This document shows, one piece after another, positions 1-11,107 of a DNA stretch of 64,000 nt. This DNA comes from Chenopodium formosanum (Eukaryota; Streptophyta; Magnoliopsida; Caryophyllales; Amaranthaceae): assembly GCA_024500155.1 (NCBI GenBank), contig CM044880.1, positions 16,248,379-16,312,378 of the forward strand, in the 5' to 3' direction. The notes below the pieces were generated by a model. The model ran no database searches. It saw only the letters and a program-made list of their open reading frames with translations, and was not told the origin of the DNA. Position 1 is the stretch's first letter. Every line of letters begins with the position of its first letter. A program made the translations under genes and the position numbers.

Positions 1-1746
1 TTTTTAGCTCTTTCTTTTTCTCTCTTTTTTTTTTTTTTTTTTTGCTTTAGCATTTATCTTTATTTTTATAAGTGTGGGCAATCCTGATCATGCGATCTAT
101 CACTCACTTGGCATTCATGTTTCTCAGGCACGGTACCGAGCACTCGATAAGAGACGCAATCTGAGACGTGTTCTTATCAAAGATATTTTCATATCAAAGA
201 CATTGGAACACTTGCCCTTTTGTACACTTTTATTATTTATTTTTGCTTATTTTTGCTATTTTAATTTTTTGAATTCACTCAAGCCTTTTGAGATTGCATA
301 AGTTGCACATCATCCCATCCCAAGGTTAGGTAGATATGGGTTGAAAAAATGAAGGGTCTATCATTAGACGAGGCTCAAAGTGGTTTATTAAAAAAAGATC
401 TATAATTGAAGGGTGAAAGGTAATATGATCAAAACACTAAACCGGGCCCTAAAACTGACACCCTTGCACTCCAATGGCCATAACTTTTGCTCCATAACAT
501 ATTTTAACCTAATTCTAACGGCATTAAAAAGTATACATTCATAAATTTCCAATGATATCTCACACACCTTAATCTGATTTCACAATCAAAAGTTATGGAA
601 ATTTTAAAAATATGTTTTCGTTTAAGGCAAACCGCAAACCAGCGCAACTCAATCAGTTGCGCGCGCCTTGCGCGCGCGACTCACTGAGATGCGCGCGGCA
701 CCCAATGCGACTTAGAGAGTTCTGCGCGCCACCTGATGGCGCGGCTCTAAAACCCTAAACCTAGATCCCTACGCCTATAAATAGGGGTCTTCGTTCAGCA
801 TTATGGGGACCGGAAAAATCAGAATTAAAACCCTATTATTCTCAAAACCCTAATCTCTCTACTTCTCTTACTATCATACTACTTTTCCCTCTTTCTTCCC
901 AAATACTCATCAACCCTAATCCATCCATTAAAGCTCTTGAAGGTATGAAGAAGAAAGAAAGTCCATAAACACATTAAACGGAGATTTAACATAAGAGAAG
1001 AATGGTTAGTTTCCTGAGCACTTAGATAAATCACTTTTCTTTTATTGTTTAAATAACTTTAATTGAATAAATAGTGTTGTTTGATCACTTTAAACAAAAT
1101 TTTAATTAATTAATTAATTCACATAGTAATCTTTCGTTAATCAAGACTAGAATTGGAATAATTAATTGTTGTTTTATCACTTAAGACAAGGCGAATCTTG
1201 TTTATTTATTGTTCTTTCACGAATATTATTAAATAAGAATAACGACTTTTGCAATGTAATTCCTTTGTGATTAATGCTTGTAAATAAAATCAACTAACTT
1301 AGTCTTTAGGTATCACGTTGCATATATTGTTTGGTAATGAAATTGTGAAAAAGGAAGAGCTAGTAGAGGACGTACTAGGGCTAGAATGGCAATTCCTCCC
1401 TAAAAGGAACGTTATTTTAGTACCCTCGCTCCCGAACTCATTTTTGGTTTATGTAGACCAATTTGGGCATGGCCTGGAAAACTTATGATTCATGCTAATT
1501 ATTCCATGAACTCCACATGGAAGAAAGGCATGAACGAGGTTTATGAGTTTTTCTAAAACTCATTGGCGACTCCTACTTGTTTCTTACAAAAAAAACGTGA
1601 TGAGAGTATCATTTCTAATTCAAGGTCTCCCAAACAGTCAAGAATTCAAATCCTAATATACCCTAACAAGTGTAAAGTCCTAGGCTTTTAAGTGGACATG
1701 GGCATTTAAGGAGATGACCCCTTACATTGGGAACACCCTCCTTACA
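1..1746 (+). repeat. LTR (3' portion) of Tat/Ogre-like Ty3-gypsy element A
   Basis: The segment ends in CTTACA directly before a Tat/Ogre-type primer-binding site, so it is read as an LTR. Its 5' boundary was not found and may lie before the window. A TATA box (tataaata) lies at 776-783, just after a GC-rich cluster of alternating GCGC runs (656-735). Bases 74-420 are homologous to the reverse complement of about 19560-19865. The small ORF at 74-301 is not regarded as a gene. Confidence 0.6.
776..783 (+). promoter_or_regulatory. TATA box of element A LTR
   Basis: The sequence cctataaatagg lies about 970 bp before the LTR end and is followed by a pyrimidine-rich stretch. This is the usual arrangement of a retrotransposon LTR promoter. 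Confidence 0.6.
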
Positions 1747-1747
1747 G

Positions 1748-1765
1748 TGGCGACTCCGCTGGGGA
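1748..1765 (+). other. Primer-binding site of element A
   Basis: TGGCGACTCCGCTGGGGA, one base after the LTR end. This primer site is typical of plant Tat/Ogre/Retand elements (reported as tRNA-Arg primed; the tRNA was not verified here). It matches the primer site of element B at 16320 except at one base. Confidence 0.75.
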
Positions 1766-3832
1766 CTTAGAGGTTACAAGATTAGTTCGTAGTTATGGTT
1801 CAAGGTTTCCAACACTAGGTTGCCTATGGATTGTAATGAGAACTAACTTGGATAATCTCTAGTTATAGAGTGAGACTCGAACACATAATATCTTCCTTTT
1901 TCACAAAAGTAAAAATCAAACAAGCAACATTGCATCATGCATAATCATAGCACAGTTTAACCATTGGAGATTGGCTCATTGACTAGGGGTTGCCAACACA
2001 AGGCTTCTATCCCGAAATCAATAACAATCATCCCACCTATATCGTCAACAAAATGTTGAGAGGGCGATCTCATGAGTCAACACGTTGAGTGATTGATTTG
2101 TGCATCGTTTCTTAAGATATGGTACCCTTGGACACCCAAGCCTTGACCTTAGAATGGCATTGTATGCTTTGACGGATCCTTTTATGTGCTTATGTGACTA
2201 CATGAATACGCGCTTCGTGTCTAATCTAACTAATTCCAACTTGTTACCTAGAGATGTAATAAAAAAAATCGCAAACTTTATGGTTCGACAAAAAAAAAAA
2301 AGAAAAAAAAAATTATCGTTCTTTTTGCTTTTTCCAAAAAAAAAAAACGTTCTTTTTGCGTTTTTGCAAAAAAAAAATTAAAAAAATAAAAAATATTGTC
2401 GAACCTACCAGGTGGCACGCGCAACTGTCAAAGTTGCGCGCGCCCTCCAATTGCAAATTCTGAAGTTGCGCGGCACCTCCGCGCAAATCTGTGTCATGCG
2501 CGCGTCCACTGTTCAACGTTGACTTTTACTCGTTACGAGCAATATCATACGGAGAAAACAATATTACCGCTTCAAGGTTAATCGTTAAGTAGGTGCTAAA
2601 ATATCTCTTTGGCTAACAACGTTGTCTAACTTAGTTACCTTTACTTTGATCGTCGTTTTTGTTTTTTTCAAAAAAAATTAATTCGAAAAAAAATATTTTT
2701 TTATCGTTCCTTTTGTGTTTTTGCAAAAAAAAAAATAAAAATAAAAAAAATGTTTTTTTACTGTTTCTTTTGCGTTTTCGCAAATAAAAAAAAACAAAAA
2801 AAATGCATGTGACAGATGCTGTTCTTGAAATTGCACTTTCCACCTTAGCGCAAGACGAAAAATTGCGCTCGATAATATTTTTGATTATGATGATTCGTTT
2901 ACGTACTTTATAATCAAGCTAATGACATTACTGCTTATGAGGTTCGTCATTAGAAGTTCACATCTCTTAATAGGACGTCATCAATATGTTTATTCTTAAA
3001 CGTGCCTATTTTCGTGTTTATCTTTTTTTTAGTTGTAAGATTTTAGAGTATAATTTATTTACCTCTTCTATGGTTTAAAAAGAAAATCGCGAGAAATTTA
3101 CTTAGGATGATTGCCTCACAAAAAAAAAAAAAAAAAAAAAAAAAAGAAGAGAGAAATAGAACGAAAAAAAAAAAAAGAAATGTCGTTCTTAAAAATAATA
3201 ATAAAAAAATAGAGTATGATACAAAAAAAAAATATTATTCTCAAAAAAAGAGAGAGAAAATAATGAATGATAAAACCGAGAAAATGATTTCATTATTTCT
3301 TGGATTTTCCATTCGGAGGCCATCATTCTTTTTAAGAAAATAGTAAAATATTATCCTTTAAAGATGAGCAATATGAGAATCATAATTTTTTAAAAAAGAA
3401 TGATATAGATCTTTATTGCAATCTAAGTGATCAACAAATACCATAGTATATTTGATCATTTTAAGGAGTATGTTCGGGTTGATTAATATTCCTAAAATTT
3501 GATAAGCATTTTCAATCCAATTTCTTGACTTTCTCTTCTACCTTTTTCGAAAACAATTATTCATTTAAAGTAAAATCCTTAAATGATTACTTTGTTGAAG
3601 TTAACACAAATCATGACATTCCATTAATGATTGTTCGTGAATTTTTTGACATTCTTCATCAACAAATTTGCTTAAAGTGAATTTGTAATACAAGGATTAA
3701 AAAAAAAAAAACAATCATTTTGAATTTGATTCATTGTTTGAATGCTTGGCAGAAAAGGTTTAAGTGAACGCAGTCAATTTCTCGTGATACACATTACTAG
3801 ATCATCTTCCACATTTGCATACTAGTCCAATC
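1766..3832 (+). other. Leader (5' UTR) of Tat-like element A
   Basis: About 2 kb with no supportable gene. It has long A and T homopolymer tracts (2290-2395, 2660-2805, 3120-3260), a GC-rich GCGC cluster near 2416-2500, and a stretch near 2115-2170 resembling 16685-16750 in the leader of element B. Long non-coding leaders are characteristic of Tat/Ogre elements. ORFs over the homopolymers are low-complexity artefacts. Confidence 0.55.
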
Positions 3833-3922
3833 ATGGGTGACATAGCAGCATTGGAGAAACTTAGAGAGGAACTCCAAAACCTAAAGGCCCTACGAGAAGA
3901 AGAAGCCCAAATGAAGGCACAT
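3833..3922 (+). pseudogene. Interrupted gag start of element A
   Basis: An ATG opens a 30-codon frame beginning MGDIAALEKLREELQNLK, rich in charged residues and with coiled-coil character, as at the amino end of Tat-type gag proteins. The frame is cut at 3922, where the LTR of element B (TGTAGACACC) begins. The bases before the junction are CACAT, the expected target duplication. The other copy was not found in the window, so the rest of element A's coding region is missing or lies outside. Confidence 0.55.
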
Positions 3923-5691
3923 TGTAGACACCTAAAAATGTCTCCCCAAAACCAAACCCGATGATGAACAACCTTTCACCGCCATTATTGGTCGGGTTAA
4001 GTATTTAATCTTGTAGTGCTTAAATCCATATTTCCATTTTATAAACCAACCCAACTCCTAGCCCATTTCCCCAAACCATAACTTATTTTCCTCTTTTTGT
4101 GCCTTTAAACCCAAAATAATTCATTTTGTGTCCTTAAAAATCATTCATTTCGTGTCCTCTTTATAAAAACGTTTATTCTTGTTTATTTTGGTCCATAATC
4201 TGGGTCCAATGATTTAATAATTGTATGGGGCTTGAAAAAATCTTTCCAACGATATATTATAAGCCCAAATCCGAGTTATAACAAATAAGTTATGACAAAA
4301 ATATTAAACTGGGCCCAAACCGAACCTAAGCCCACCTTACCTACGACCCAATGATCATGTGGAGGGTCCAAAAGATTTAATCCCATTCCTAAATATATTA
4401 GAATTAATTGGAAGCTTCTATAAGATTCTAAAATATTTTAATTATCCTTTTGAAAAAATAAGATTAAAGAGTTTGAAATTGAATAAAACTTTTCTTTTTG
4501 AAAATCCTATTTCTATCCGAATTGAAAGACGTTCAAAGATAGACATATATTATTTTCGTGCCTCATATTATTTATCCAAATCTTATATGGTTGGATAGCC
4601 CTTGAAATTATATTTTCAATGATATATTATAATATCAATTCCGAGCTATAATGAAAAAGATATGAATTAAATATCAAACTCTATCCAAAACTGAAATAGT
4701 CATACTATTTTGTCCATATATTTAATTCTACAAGGAATTTTAATCTGATTCTAATTGGGTTAGAAAGTATACTTCAAGATCTTTCCAACTATATCTTATT
4801 TATGTTATTCCAATATCTAGATCAAAAGATATGATAAAAACAAAAACCGCAGAAACTGCATTCTATCGAGTTTTATTCTGATTTAATTCAGATCTTATCT
4901 TGTTTTTTCGACCCTTCTTTTTTCTCTATAAATAGAGGTCATATCTCCCATTTTTTCAATCATCAACAAGCGTGATCATTAAATCACTCTCTCTTCCTCT
5001 CTTTTACACCAAAAATCATTCTCTTCTCTTCTCTTCTTTCTCTCTCTCTCTCTCTCTCTCATATTCTAAGCCTTAAACCTATATTCCTAATTACATCATT
5101 CTTCCCTTAAGCACTCCAAGGAGTCCATACTTAACCCGAGGCTCCGTCCTTAAACTAAGGCGTGAAAGGTACAAATAACTGAGGGTTTAGACCAAATCAG
5201 ATCTACATTAATTTAATTTATTTTTCATTTTCTTTATATTTATTGAAGTCACTAACAGTTTATTCATGATGTATCAATTTAAAGGAGCGCGCGGAATGTG
5301 AGTAATTAATTAATTTAATTACTTATCTTATTTTAATATTGCTAGTATCATGATTAGGTTAATTTATATTTGATTTGACTAACGCTATTATTGTTGAATT
5401 GCTTCAAATATTAATGTTTGTTCTATTATATATTTATTGATCACCATATTGGATGTTTAAAGGGAATATGTAATTGAAAATCACACCTAATAAGATAATT
5501 TGGACGACCGGGTTAGGTTCCATTTTAATCTTGTTATTAATTTGAGTGATCACAAATATTTAAGAATTATGTGTTGCATTAATATTCAACCAATTTAGCT
5601 TAATGATAGTTTGGAGCAAATTGAATATTATGTTTGCATGCCTTTGAGATCGCAAGAATCACTTTTCACTATAAGAATCGAGTAGAGGCCA
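3923..5691 (+). repeat. 5' LTR of Tat-like element B, first part
   Basis: The LTR begins TGTAGACACC, ends at 16316 in CCTACA after the nested Athila copy, and then meets a primer-binding site. Removing the insert and one duplication copy gives an LTR of about 2095 bp with a 5 bp terminal inverted repeat (TGTAG/CTACA). A TATA box (tataaata, 4927-4934) is followed by a CT-repeat tract (5035-5060). No matching 3' LTR was seen. Confidence 0.75.
4927..4934 (+). promoter_or_regulatory. TATA box of element B LTR
   Basis: tataaata followed by aggtcatatc and, about 100 bp on, a long CT-repeat tract. The layout matches the TATA region of element A's LTR. Confidence 0.6.
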
Positions 5692-7403
5692 TGATGTATC
5701 CATTTTATATAGTATTTTACCCCCGTCCCTTGGTCATAATTAGTAGTGTTTTTGGCTCTTTAGAGCCACTTTTATTACTAATTGGTGTTTTTTAGTGTTT
5801 TCGTAGATTTGGTTGACTTTTGCAGGGATTTATGCTTTTGGAGTATTTTCCCGAGATATTTTGGAGCAATCACGAGCACTGGAGAAGCATGATAAGATTT
5901 TATAGCCCAGGGCCGGTTAGAGCCATCGAACCGGTGATTAAGGGCTCGGTAGAGGTGATACCGGGGCGTTTGGACCGAGTATTCAAGACCCAAAGAGGAA
6001 ACCCAGATTGGCCCGAAGAATTGGAGCCCAATCGAAGTCCAAATATTGGCCCAAATGATCCGCCCGGCCAAAAAGGCTGGCGCCCGGAGGCGCGCCCGGC
6101 CGGGCGGGAGAAGCGCCCGGTGACGCGCCCGGCCGGGCGCGAGATTGTTATTAAAGGTGAAAAAAGGCGCGCCCGATCGGGCGGTGCCTCGCCCGATCGG
6201 GCGCGTGTTTATTTAGGAGACAATTAGAGTCGTTTTAATTTGTTTTAGATTAGGATTTTTGTACGGAGTATAAATACTCCTCCGTAATACGTTTTTAGAT
6301 CGTCTCTTCTTTTGGGGGGGAGATCTTCTTCTCTCTTCTACTGCCTCTTCTTCTTCTCTTAATCTTTTCTCTTAGACTTTCTCTCTACTTAGTTCTCTCT
6401 CTCTAAACTCTCTCCCAAAACCTTTGTTCTTATTTCTTTGATTAATTCCAGATTTATTTTGGTGACGATTCCTCTTCCCTTAATCTTAGTTATTTATTTT
6501 ATTCCTTTGATCATGATTTATTTTATTGCTTTGCTTAGTTTATATTTAATTATGTGTGAGTAGTTTAATTTCTAGGGTTTATGGGGATCTAATAAATAAT
6601 ATAAAGGGGTAATTTATTGTTGTTGATTATCAATACTAGATTAATTTCCTATTGATTGATTTAATGCTCTGTGACTAGATTAGGCCTATCTTTTATGCAT
6701 GAGTTTGACAATATTGATTCAAGAATCGAGAGATGAGAATTAATGTTTAGGTCTAGTTTCAATAGGCAAGTTAATTTATAAATGGTTAAGTCAAGATTCG
6801 AGAGATGAGATTTAATACCGATAAATTAATTGTGTGATTGTAATAAGTAGCGAGAGCCCTTTACAATCTGGTTAATTGATGCATTGATGATTGACTATTA
6901 TTGATTGTTGGTATTGCATGATGATTTCTTATTGGATTGTTTTAATGTTTTACAATTGCGGCTTGTAAAAGTATAGCAATATTAAATTGATGAATCGAGC
7001 AGAAGTTAATTTGATATTAAAGGCTGTTTTCGATAAGGATTTAGATCTAGTAAATTGCGAGAGCCTGTTAGATCTATGTTGGTTAATAAATTGCGAGAGC
7101 CTGTTAATCATGTTATTTATGCAATGTCAATGATTGATTACCCTATTTTACCCCGGAATATTATTTATTGGTGAACCTATGCCCTAGATCCTTTTATATA
7201 TTATTTTCTCCCTTTTCTTACTCTTTTTAGTTTAGTTTCATATTCAACTTTTAATATTGGTTACTTAAATAATTTAGATTATAATATTTAATTAGGAGTA
7301 AAAAGACTTGTTTCCCTGTGGAGATCGACCCTACTTCCCTATCTACTTTAGTTAGTGAATTAGGTAATTATTTTTGATTAGGGGATACGACTTTACCCTG
7401 TCA
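5692..7403 (+). repeat. Athila 5' LTR
   Basis: Runs from TGATGTATCC to CCCTGTCA. It contains GC-rich palindromes around CGCCCGATCGGGCG near 6070-6200, a TATA box at 6269-6276 and the segment TTTCCCTGTGGAGATCGACC near its 3' end that is common in Athila LTRs. The ORFs overlapping 5778-6227 come from the palindromes and are not regarded as genes. Confidence 0.93.
6269..6276 (+). promoter_or_regulatory. TATA box of Athila LTR
   Basis: tataaata sits inside the short palindrome GGAGTATAAATACTCC. The same arrangement occurs in the 3' LTR at 14847-14854. A pyrimidine-rich stretch follows, as expected at the start of an LTR transcript. Confidence 0.65.
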
Positions 7404-7408
7404 AAATT

Positions 7409-7426
7409 TGGCGCCGTTGCCAGGGA
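7409..7426 (+). other. Primer-binding site (tRNA-Asp type)
   Basis: TGGCGCCGTTGCCAGGGA, six bases inside the 5' LTR. It is complementary to the 3' end of plant tRNA-Asp with one mismatch and is diagnostic of Athila-type elements. Confidence 0.88.
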
Positions 7427-7545
7427 AACGGTTTTATTTTTATTTTTATTTCTGATTATTTTTGTAGTCTAGATTATTTCCCTTTTTGTCTCAGAGAGCG
7501 TTCGTTCTTTGAGACAAATCTCATATTTGCTTCTAGTTTTTGTTT

Positions 7546-9575
7546 ATGCCCAGGTGTTCCAGATCAGGTTACATCCCATTCGATCCTGAGATCGAACGTT
7601 CCTTCCATAGACAGAAAATCTTCTACAAGCAAATCCTGGCGGATTCTGGTGATAATAACAATAATCACCGAGATTCTCCAACTGGTTCTAGCAAATCAGA
7701 GGCATCATCAGAAACAGAATCAGAGATGGCGGTTCCAAAGAAACTTAGTGACTATTCACAACCAAAGCTTACGGATTTTCCACATCTCACCCCTACTCCG
7801 GCTCTTGATGGGGTTCAATTCGAAATCAAACCCCAATTTATAACGATGATAGAGAGGAAGCCGGGGTCACTCAAGACCAAATCAGGGAGATTCTCTTTCC
7901 CTTTTCTTTAACTGGAAAAGCTAAATTGTAGTTTAATGGTTTAAATAGAACTACGCTTGGTATAACTGACTGGGAAACTCTTGTTTTGAATTTTTATAAC
8001 AAATATTATCCTGCAGAGAGAACAACAGTACTACGGAGTGCGATTCAGAACTTCGCCCAAGAAGCCGACGAGTCTTTATATGAGGCTTGGGAGAGGTTCA
8101 AGGACTTACAAAGAGAATGCCCCCACCACAATTTAGCACAATGGCAGTTAATCCAAGCCTTTTATAACGGCATTGGAAATTCTTCTAGAATAATTTTAGA
8201 CTCTGCAGCTAGTGGGAGATTTATGAATCTTAATGTTGATGACGCAGGTCAGGTTATTGAAGATATGGCGATACATAATTCCCAATATGGGAATCCCAGA
8301 GGATTTGCTAACAAGGGGAAACATAGCGTCGACTCTGTATCCTTTTTGCAAGCTCAACTGACCTCTATTTGTCAAAAATTAGATAATCTGAGCACTGCTA
8401 ACGTAGCCAATGTTTCTGCGATTAATAATAATTCTAATGAGGCTTTTTGTGAAAATTGTGGTATTGTAGGTCATTGGGAGCAGGATTGCAGGAGTTCCGT
8501 GGAGCAAGTTAATGTCTTCCAAGCTTATAGGCAGAATAACCCATACTCCAACACTTACAATCCTAGGTATCGGAATCATCCATACCTTTCCTACCGGAGC
8601 ACTAATGTTCAAAATCCACCACCACAAGAACCACAGGTGCCACAGCAACAGCAGCAGAAATACTATCATCCCAATGCTAGCCAGAAGAATCAACCACAAC
8701 AACCCCCCTCATCTTCAGACCCTTCTTTGGGGGAAATTAGAGCAATGTTGGTCAATATGCAAAAGTACATGGAGAGCAGAGATGCGACAATTGATCAAAT
8801 TCTAGCGCACAACAAAATTGTAGATAATCAAATTGCGCAACTCTTCGCTACTCTACAAGCACGCCAACAGGGAGCCCTGCCGGCACAGCCGACTAGGTCT
8901 ACGGATCAAGCATTTGCAATTACTGTAAGGAGTGGTTCAAACTATGAAGGGCCCTCTATGCCCAGAGTTGATGAACCTATTTTATTAAATAATGCTAATC
9001 TTGATTCCATTAAACCAAACAATGTAGTTGCTAGCCCTGCAGGGCTAGAAGATAATACTAACACATCTAATCCTACATTGCAGGGTAAAACTCCGGAGAA
9101 GGTGGCTACTCCAGACAAAGAGATGAATGCTCAAAAGCCAATTATCAAACTTCCTTTCCCCAATCGTCAATTGAAGACAAACTTGGATAAGCAGTTTGGT
9201 AAGTTCCTGGAGGTGGTTAAGGATTTGAAGGTAACAGTTCCCTTTACTGAATTGATCACACAAATCCCCTCATATGCAAAATTTATGAAAGAAATTTTGA
9301 CGAGAAAAAGGTCTATTAGTGAGGTAGAGACAGTAGCTTTCACTGCAGAGTGTAGTGTCGTACTTCAAAATAAGTCTCCACCTAAATTGAAAGATCCGGG
9401 TAGTTTTTCTATCCCTTGTCATATTGGTAATCTTCTGATTGATAATGCATTATGTGATTTGGGTGCTAGTGTTAGCGTTATGCCATACTCTGTGTGTTCT
9501 AAGTTAAATATGGGTAAATTAAAAGCTACCAATATAACTCGGCAAATGGTCGACCGTTCTTTCAAATACCCCTAG
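7546..9575 (+). pseudogene. Athila gag, with start of protease
   Basis: The natural ATG is at 7546. The first frame runs to 7911. The second carries the retrotransposon gag core (ESLYEAWERFKDLQRECPHH, 8065-8130), a CCHC zinc knuckle (CENCGIVGHWEQDC, 8448-8489), a glutamine/proline-rich linker and the aspartic protease motif DLGAS (about 9456-9470). The copy is dead. A deletion or frame change lies near 7850, a TAG at 7929-7931 replaces the tryptophan expected after AKL, and a frameshift follows at about 9570. Normally this protein packages element RNA into virus-like particles. Confidence 0.85.
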
Positions 9576-10048
9576 GTGTTTTAGAGGATGTCCCCGTTAG
9601 AGTAGGTAAATTTTATATACCTGTAGACTTTGTTGTTCTTGATATGGCTGAGGATATGCAAACCCCAATTATTTTGGGTAGACCATTCCTTAACACTGCA
9701 GGAGCAGTCATAGATGTTAGAAGTGGTAAGCTAACACTATCTGTAGGGGATGATAAAGTGGTTTTTAATCTGAATAATACCCTCAAAAGCTCCATGACTG
9801 AGGAGAAATGTTTCAGTGTTAATGTGGTTGTAAATTATTCTAATAAGCCCCAAACTCTTGAAAAAGATCCCTTGGAGGCGGTATCTTGTGTTGCATCCCT
9901 TTCAGATGAGATAGACAAATGGCAGAAGGAAGTTGATGCAATAGAAAGAGCATTCTACAATGTTGGTCTTGGTTTCGAGGATGAACAAGTGGAACCGATA
10001 GAGCAAGTTGTGCGAATCGAGCCTACGGTAAGTGTTCCGCCAGATTGA
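9576..10048 (+). pseudogene. Athila protease C-terminal part in a shifted frame
   Basis: After the frameshift the reading continues with the strongly conserved Athila segment ILGRPFLNTAGAVIDVRSG (about 9670-9726) and ends at a stop near 10048. Directly after, where reverse transcriptase should begin, the homology stops. The typical post-pol sequence AGCGCTTCGCGGGAGGCAAC appears at 10311-10330. About 3 kb of pol is therefore deleted, and I see no RT, RNase H or integrase motif in any frame. Confidence 0.8.
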
Positions 10049-10497
10049 GTTGCAAGTGTTGAACACAATGACAATTTGAAGCAACATTCGATCGAAGAAG
10101 GATTTTTAGTGCGTAGCATTGAAGATCCCCCAATCCAAGTCATGGATGATCCACCAGATAAGGCGACTTGGCGTCCCACAGGACATGTCAGGAAGCCGCA
10201 TCGCGGCCTAATCATCGCTAGATCGGGTGAGAAACCACCCGATCAAGCGTTAGGCCAAGGGTCTTAGGAATTGTACTTGGTAAGAAGGTCGTGCGGGACC
10301 TAGATAAACCAGCGCTTCGCGGGAGGCAACCCGTATTTTTAATTTTTATTTTTTAGACCAGCTTTTCTTTTCGTTTTCTTAAGTGAGGAGAGATGAGGGA
10401 ATTTAATGAGTCTTTTTTTGAGTATTTGTGCAGGTTTGAAGGAAAATAATTAGATAACTTTTTGAGAACGGAAGGAAGTTTGCCCCTGATTTAGTCT

Positions 10498-10884
10498 CGG
10501 GCCCGACCGGGCGAAGCTCGCCCGATCGGGCGCGAGAGTAGAGTTCCAAAAATAAGAAATTTTGCCCGATCGGGCGAGAGGCGCCCGACCGGGCGCGAAT
10601 TTTGACGTTTACGGACTAATTTGTCCGCCCGATCGGGCAAGCCTCGCCCGACCGGGCGCGAGAAGTGAAAAATTCTGGGCAAAATTTCGCCCGATCGGGC
10701 GAATGGCGCCCGACCGGGCGCGAGAACAAGATGGAAAATTTTGGCCAGATCGCCCGATCGGGCGCGAACACGAGACAAATTTTACCGCCCGACCGGGCGA
10801 AGTCCGCCCGACCGGGCGCGAGAAATAGCCCAGAATTCTCCAGATCGCCCGATCGGGCGACCCACCGCCCGACCGGGCGCGAGT
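10498..10884. repeat. Array of about 13 GC-rich palindromes inside Athila
   Basis: Perfect 14 bp palindromes CGCCCGATCGGGCG and near-identical CGCCCGACCGGGCG recur about 13 times, mostly as pairs separated by 5-8 bases, with a pair-to-pair period near 60 bp. AT-rich spacers of unrelated sequence lie between pairs. Single copies and variants also occur in both LTRs and, degraded, at 10208-10245. Every reading frame gives repetitive R/P/G/D-rich peptides, so overlapping ORFs are not genes. Confidence 0.92.
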
Positions 10885-11107
10885 CCACTTACGCGTCTAT
10901 TCTTCTTTCTTTCTTCATTTCTTCTTTCTTCCATTACTTTCTCTCTCTAGAACTCAAATTTTCTCCGACTTCTCTCTAAGATTTCTCCTCCATTACCAAT
11001 CCAAATTCAAAACTTTTTATATATTTGTAATCCTCTCTTCATCCTCTTCACTCTCATATAAAATTTTTTCAGTTTTAATTCAAAATAATTTCGACCCATT
11101 TCTCTAC

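Noticed and set aside
2100..3343. Small lysine/phenylalanine-rich ORFs
   Set aside because: Translations of A/T homopolymers in the Tat-like leader.
5778..6227. ORFs on both strands, repeated at 14377-14805
   Set aside because: They lie wholly within the Athila LTRs, upstream and downstream of the TATA box, and reflect GC palindromes.
10498..10884. CRISPR-like appearance of regularly spaced palindromes
   Set aside because: Plant nuclear context inside an Athila element, repeats too short, paired, and spacers irregular; no cas genes.
10491..10979. Several overlapping ORFs on both strands
   Set aside because: They translate the GC-rich palindrome array in every frame (R, P, G, D, A repeats) and are not genes.
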